In this document: positions 5,388 through 5,914 of the stretch, in pieces | Layout of the letters: every line of letters begins with the position of its first letter | Position numbering within the stretch: position 1 is the stretch's first letter | Made by a program: the position numbers and the translations under genes | Origin: a bacterium | Lineage (GTDB): Bacteria > Verrucomicrobiota > Verrucomicrobiae > Opitutales > Opitutaceae | Length of the DNA: 5,914 bases | NCBI GenBank assembly: GCA_021780625.1 | Contig: JAJXYI010000061.1 | Coordinates: 1 to 5,914 of the forward strand | Reading direction: 5' to 3' | The notes under the pieces: generated by a model | What the model saw: the letters and a program-made list of their open reading frames with translations, nothing else | Database searches by the model: none | What the model was told of the DNA's origin: nothing

Positions 5388-5629
5388 AGGCCGATGTCAT
5401 CATCAATACTCGGATCAACTCATACGACGTAGCCCCCGCAGGTTGCCCATTACCTGGACCCCGCAAACAGCCGTCTCAGGCCTCTCCAAACCCCGCAAAC
5501 CGCAAGCGGAGAATCCCAACCCGCAAGTAGCAATGCCGGAGGCCGATCAGGCATACTCGACGTCGTTGGATCGGCAGCCCCGCGCCCATGCCAGAGGCAT
5601 ACGGCTTCGTCGGCACAACGTTATCCCCC
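5388..5629. other. Divergent intergenic region between ydbH operon and cytochrome gene
   Basis: This region should contain the promoters of both the minus-strand ydbH-ynbE-ydbL operon and the plus-strand cytochrome gene, but I find no convincing -35/-10 pair. It carries four copies of CCGCAA on the plus strand (5461, 5493, 5500, 5521) and two ATGCC/GGCAT inverted pairs (5533-5537 with 5550-5554; 5588-5592 with 5596-5600). The string AGGCATAC occurs twice (5549, 5595). These could be binding sites for a regulator, or chance. Open frames across this stretch on both strands lack family features. Confidence 0.5.
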
Positions 5630-5914
5630 ATGAAATTTGCACTCATTGCCGTCCTCGCTGCCTCCGCCCTCACTCTCCGGGCCGAAACCGGATCGGACGG
5701 ACGTGTATTGAGCGCCGCCCACCAGGCCCGGATCGCGCACTTCGACAAGGGACCTTCGTCCATTGACGTCTCGACCTACCCACGCGGCGCCCAGGCCGAT
5801 TACCGGGTATTCCGCGAACGCTGCTCGGCCTGTCACACTCTCAGTCGCCCAATCAACTCGGACTACGCGCTCCCCAACGAGTGGTCGCTCTACATCCTTC
5901 GAATGATTTCAAAA
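5630..5914 (+). CDS. c-type cytochrome, partial (3' end outside window)
   Basis: The frame opens at ATG 5630 and is still open at the window edge, giving 95 residues. Residues 1-18 are a signal peptide (MKFALIAVLAASALTLRA, probable cleavage before ET), so the protein is exported. CSACH at residues 65-69 (from base 5822) is a CXXCH haem-c attachment site, with the two Cys binding haem covalently and His as axial ligand. The following EWSLYILRMISK resembles the W-x(3-5)-RM segment of many small monohaem electron carriers or haem domains of larger proteins, and the Met could be the second ligand, but the fold cannot be completed from what is visible. About 45 residues separate the signal peptide from the haem site, which is long for a minimal cytochrome. 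No Shine-Dalgarno is evident upstream. The gene is divergent from the ydbH operon and has no clear functional link to it. Confidence 0.82.
   Translation, partial: MKFALIAVLAASALTLRAETGSDGRVLSAAHQARIAHFDKGPSSIDVSTYPRGAQADYRVFRERCSACHTLSRPINSDYALPNEWSLYILRMISK

Noticed and set aside
5215..5766. 183-residue plus-strand frame spanning the ydbH start and the divergent promoter region
   Set aside because: It overlaps the N-terminus of ydbH, the intergenic region and the cytochrome start in another frame; composition is shadow-like.
5476..5836. Minus-strand frames of 95 and 71 residues across the cytochrome gene start
   Set aside because: They are antisense to a frame with a clear signal peptide and CXXCH motif, and have no recognisable features.
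1..5914. CRISPR array, tRNA, rRNA or riboswitch
   Set aside because: No spaced direct repeats of CRISPR type, no cloverleaf with a TTCRA arm, and no rRNA-like segment were seen. The heptamer array has no spacers.

Overview
The window (5914 bases, GC-rich, roughly 60-65% by hand count on sampled lines) comes from a Gram-negative-type bacterium: it encodes an outer-membrane-lipid transport trio, an exported lipoprotein and a c-type cytochrome. TTCCGAC heptamer arrays, the dispersed-looking TTTTAACAGGGAT repeat and weak or absent Shine-Dalgarno sequences remind me of Verrucomicrobiota (Opitutaceae-like) genomes. That placement is an inference from pattern memory, not a result.

Layout. Bases 1-147 are a non-coding heptamer repeat. 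A full-length M3-family zinc peptidyl-dipeptidase (Dcp type, best start 242) runs to 2383. A 108-base gap with a perfect 10-bp inverted repeat follows, then a HicB antitoxin/HicA toxin pair (2492-2925) overlapping by one base. Three bases after the hicA stop, the last 66 bases of the peptidase gene occur a second time (2929-2994), followed by a canonical intrinsic terminator (3009-3042). A convergent intergenic region then carries a 139-bp structure with 31-bp near-perfect terminal inverted repeats. On the minus strand, 5354 down to 3243 is a three-gene operon matching ydbH-ynbE-ydbL. After a 240-base divergent intergenic region, a signal-peptide-bearing cytochrome c gene starts at 5630 and runs off the right edge.

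Main observation. The hicBA pair sits in a 611-bp unit bounded by two copies of the 3' end of the peptidase gene. The copies are identical for 53 bp. They then differ at four positions in the last 13 bp, and every difference is synonymous, including the swap of TAG for TGA. The peptidase reading frame is restored exactly. This is the signature expected of an element that integrates into the 3' end of a protein gene and supplies a replacement tail, as phage 21 and e14 do in icd of E. coli. Here, however, the unit has no recombinase and holds only a toxin-antitoxin pair. The downstream copy, next to the strong terminator, is probably the original gene end.

Gene cooperation. YdbH (inner-membrane anchored), YnbE (outer-membrane lipoprotein) and YdbL (periplasmic) are expected to form and control one intermembrane phospholipid-transport bridge. 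HicB and HicA form one toxin-antitoxin module. The peptidase and the cytochrome are not obviously linked to either.
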